Positions 61,401 to 64,000 of a DNA stretch of 64,000 nucleotides are shown here, in pieces. The notes under the pieces are model-generated. The model was not told where the DNA came from and did not search any database. It saw only the letters and a list, made by a program, of their open reading frames with translations. Position 1 is the stretch's first letter. Every line of letters starts with the position of its first letter. The translations under genes were made by a program, and so were the position numbers. The DNA comes from Thermoanaerobaculia bacterium (GTDB taxonomy: Bacteria; Acidobacteriota; Thermoanaerobaculia; UBA5066), in the NCBI GenBank assembly GCA_022071945.1, contig JAJVIN010000001.1:124001-188000 (forward strand), given 5' to 3'.

Positions 61401-64000
61401 CTATTCTTCCTCCTCGGTCCGGGGCATGGGGCGATCCAGTGGGAGCCTCCTGAGGTCGAGGGTGTACGGGGCGTCTGGGTGGGGGCACGCCGGCCGAGGT
61501 CCGGCCAGCCCCGCGCCCGCCGGGTACGGCATCGCGCCTTCCACCGTGAACCTCTGGGCCCGCCGGGCGGAGGCCTCGAACTTCGTGAGCGGCGCGGTCT
61601 CGAACGCCCGGCCTTCCGGGTGCCACACGTGGTAAGCGCAGGCTCCCAGAGACCGCTTCGCCCACGTGTCCAGGACGTCCAGTTTGACCGGGTGGTGAAT
61701 CCCGAGGTGGGCATGGAGGGAATGCGCGGGGGCCCAGGCCCGGAATCTGACCCCTCCCACGAACTCTCCCGCCGTGCCTGTCGGTCTCATCGGGAGGAGA
61801 TGCCCGTTCACGAGCACGGCGTGCCGTTCGGGCACCAGACCCTCGACGCGGACCTCGATGCGCTCGATGGACGAGTCGACGAATCGGGCCGTCCCGTAGC
61901 TCGTCAGCTCCTCTCCCAAGACCATCCAGGGCTCGAGGGCGTTGCGCACCTCGACCATCACGTCGCGAGCGACCGTCCGGCCCGCGACCGGGCAGCGGAG
62001 CTCGAGGAACGCCCGATACGCCTCCTCCGGGAGCGGCAGGCCGCGTCCCCCCAAATACGAGAGGACATCCTCGAAATCTCTCCAGAGGTAGTGGGGCAAC
62101 AGGAACCGGTCATGAAGGGCCTGGCCCCAGCGAACCAGCTCTCCCTGGTAGGGCGCTTCCAAGAAGGCGGTCAGGAGTGAGCGAAGAAGCAGCGCCTGGG
62201 CCGAGACCATCCTGGGGTGCGGAGGCATCTCGAACGCGCGGAACTCGACGAGACCTTGCCGGCCGTGCGCCGTCGCAGGGTCGAACAGCTTGTCGATGGA
62301 AATCTCGGCTCTGTGCGTGTTGCCCGACAGGTCGACCAAGAGATGCCGGAAGAGCGAGTCGGAAAGCCACGGTGGGACCGGCTCCCCTTTCTTTCCGAAT
62401 GCGTGCTCGAGGGCGATCTCGAGCTCGTAGAGCGACTCGTGGCGGGCCTCGTCGACCCTGGGCGCTTCGGATGTCGGCCCGATGAAGAGACCCGCGAAGA
62501 GGTACGACAGCGACGGATGGTGCTGTGTGAAGGTCAGGAGGCTCGCGAGGAGATCCGGAAACTTCACGAACGGACTCTCGAGCGGCGTGCGGCCTCCGAA
62601 CGTGAAGTGGTTTCCCCCTCCGCTCCCCGAGAGCCGGCCATCGAACAGGTACTTCTCCGAGTGGAGCCCCGCGTGGAGCGCGGCATCAAAGACCTTCTCG
62701 AACAGGAGGTTGTGCTCGCCAAACGATTCCGTCGGCGGGATGTTCACCTCGAGAACCCCCGGATCGGGGGTCACCGAGAAGCGCGTCAGGTCCGGCGAAG
62801 AAGGCGGCGGGTACCCCTCGAGCTCGACCGCGAAGCTCGCCCGGGCCGCGGCTTCGTTCACGACCCGGACAAGCGCCAGGAAGTCCTCGGCCCCCGCAAC
62901 CGGCGGGAGGAAGACGAAGAGCCGGCCCTCCCGCGCTTCCACGCAGAGCGCCGTGCGAACGCCTCGGTGCCGCGCGGCCTCGAGTCTCCGCTTTCTCTCC
63001 GCCCTGGGAAGCTCGCGCCTCGGATCGGGCGGCTCGCTTTCCGCCTCGGGCGGCTCGGGGATGAACCCGGGCCCCAGCGAGCCCAGCGGAAGACGGAGGC
63101 CGATCGGGCTGTCACCCGGAATCAAGAAGAGGTGCCGCCTCCGGAACGTCCAGTGTTCGCTTCGCCAGCCGTCCCCCTCTCGAACCAGGGGCAGAACGTA
63201 CCCCGCTTCCGCTCGCAGACCCCGGTTCAGCACTTTTGCCAGCCGCCGCCGCTCCTCGGGGTCCTTCAGGTCTTCACGGAGGGGATCGATGTCGACCGGA
63301 ACCCGGGCCTCCTCCGACAGGAAGTGCCAGGGATCCTCGAAGGCCGGCACGAGAAACCTGGAGAGCCCGAGGCGCAAGGCGAGAACGGCCGAGAAGAAAC
63401 GAGCTGTTCCGAGGTCCGCGGCCTCCCGCTCTTCCCGTTCCGTCCAGATGGGCTCCTGGTCCCGTCTCCCGATGACGTCCAGGGCCCATCTGGGCATCGA
63501 TTCGCCCGGATAGAGCTTTCCGGTGCGGTGAAAGACCAGGCCACCCGGTGCGAGGCGGTCCCGGAGCGCCCTTGCAAGCCGCCTGGCGTGCGTCCACTTC
63601 GTCGGCCCGAGGGCGGCGGAATTCCACTCGGGCTCGTCCGGGTGCTCCCTGGAGTTGAAGGTCGGCTCCCCACCCATCGTGAGGACGACACCCAGGGACA
63701 GGAGCTTCTCGTCAACGCGCTCACCGGCCTTCAAAACTTCGGCCCAGACCTCGTCCGTGTAGGGGCGCGTGGGCCGCGGCTCGTGGCCGAGGCGGCCGAT
63801 CTTCATCTCGAACGTGACGTTCGCCGCCTCGGAGTCGCTCGTCCCCTCGAGCGGAGCGGCGAGCCGGGGGGATGCCGTCGCGGCCAAGGGGATGTGGCCC
63901 TCTCCGCACATGAGGCCGCTCGTCGCGTCCAGTCCGATCCAGCCGGCGCCCGGGAGGTAGACCTCCGTCCAGGCGTGAAGGTCCGCGACGTCGTGCGAGA
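61401..64000 (-). CDS. transglutaminase-DUF2126 protein, 5' end beyond window
   Basis: This is the C-terminal ~865 residues of a large protein of usual length ~1100. The right edge reads through a transglutaminase core whose His and Asp are seen in ADLHAWTEVYLPGAG and GLDATSG; the catalytic Cys lies beyond the window. DUF2126 follows: VLTMGGEPTFNSREHPDEPEW, then LVFHRTGKLYPGESMPRWAL, VTPDPGVLEVNIPPTESF and LFDGRLSGSGGGNHFTFGG (parts quoted separately). Together with ATP-grasp and alpha-E it forms the known amidoligase/transglutaminase gene set. The frame stays open to position 64000. The stop is 60 bases before the ATP-grasp start. Confidence 0.9.
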   Translation of the reverse strand, partial: SHDVADLHAWTEVYLPGAGWIGLDATSGLMCGEGHIPLAATASPRLAAPLEGTSDSEAANVTFEMKIGRLGHEPRPTRPYTDEVWAEVLKAGERVDEKLLSLGVVLTMGGEPTFNSREHPDEPEWNSAALGPTKWTHARRLARALRDRLAPGGLVFHRTGKLYPGESMPRWALDVIGRRDQEPIWTEREEREAADLGTARFFSAVLALRLGLSRFLVPAFEDPWHFLSEEARVPVDIDPLREDLKDPEERRRLAKVLNRGLRAEAGYVLPLVREGDGWRSEHWTFRRRHLFLIPGDSPIGLRLPLGSLGPGFIPEPPEAESEPPDPRRELPRAERKRRLEAARHRGVRTALCVEAREGRLFVFLPPVAGAEDFLALVRVVNEAAARASFAVELEGYPPPSSPDLTRFSVTPDPGVLEVNIPPTESFGEHNLLFEKVFDAALHAGLHSEKYLFDGRLSGSGGGNHFTFGGRTPLESPFVKFPDLLASLLTFTQHHPSLSYLFAGLFIGPTSEAPRVDEARHESLYELEIALEHAFGKKGEPVPPWLSDSLFRHLLVDLSGNTHRAEISIDKLFDPATAHGRQGLVEFRAFEMPPHPRMVSAQALLLRSLLTAFLEAPYQGELVRWGQALHDRFLLPHYLWRDFEDVLSYLGGRGLPLPEEAYRAFLELRCPVAGRTVARDVMVEVRNALEPWMVLGEELTSYGTARFVDSSIERIEVRVEGLVPERHAVLVNGHLLPMRPTGTAGEFVGGVRFRAWAPAHSLHAHLGIHHPVKLDVLDTWAKRSLGACAYHVWHPEGRAFETAPLTKFEASARRAQRFTVEGAMPYPAGAGLAGPRPACPHPDAPYTLDLRRLPLDRPMPRTEEEE

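Overview
The window is one high-GC, gene-dense bacterial chromosome segment with short intergenic gaps and many ATGA or GTGA stop/start overlaps. I see no rRNA, tRNA, CRISPR array or intact insertion sequence. The gene mix is a fused-ActB alternative complex III followed by an A2-type caa3 oxidase, a PATAN/DUF4388 protein, a Pkn-type kinase, BACON/dockerin and cohesin proteins, and the amidoligase (alpha-E/ATP-grasp) system. This suggests a soil or groundwater Gram-negative such as Acidobacteriota (perhaps Thermoanaerobaculia). That placement is inference from gene content only.

Layout. 1-4863: end of gap, a PATAN/J-like/TPR protein, a short asparaginase-fold protein, a secreted CnaB-like protein, a CBS protein and a SirB1-like protein. 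4885-10307: a leftward run with a LolD/permease/LolA-like export module and ZnuABC, plus a divergent His/Cys-rich small protein. 10364-15692: a GATase-like protein and the ABC-F, cinA, gpsA operon. 16140-28647: one rightward respiratory operon, ActABCDEF, a small membrane protein, Sco and CoxBACD, closed by a strong intrinsic terminator. 28746-29213: a CoA-binding protein.

29534-39035 is the most unusual block. It holds an unrecognised protein, two DRTGG-like proteins, a HATPase, a degenerate [FeFe]-hydrogenase-like Fe-S protein, a zinc-ribbon protein, NuoE- and NuoF-like diaphorase subunits and a 1254-aa fusion (2Fe-2S, GltD-like flavoprotein, 4Fe-4S, NuoG/FDH-like domain). The set looks like an electron-bifurcating hydrogenase or formate dehydrogenase operon from which every recognisable terminal catalytic site has been lost. 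It may be a soluble NAD(P)/ferredoxin electron-distribution complex with its own sensory proteins.

39079-44508 is a leftward nucleoside-salvage operon (nupC, pnp, cdd, an exported amidohydrolase, thymidine phosphorylase). 44813-47359 holds a YfgM-like protein, an IscA-like protein without the CxC tail, thiD and a membrane protein with a possible PH-like domain. 47542-64000 holds parts of a peptide-amidoligase/transglutaminase system. A pseudo-amidotransferase/transglutaminase fusion lies at the left. Alpha-E, circularly permuted ATP-grasp and DUF2126-transglutaminase lie at the right. Between them are carbonic anhydrase, a hicAB module carrying duplicated alpha-E tails, a Ser/Thr kinase, a dockerin/cohesin pair and an FHA AAA+ regulator with a changed GAFTGA loop.
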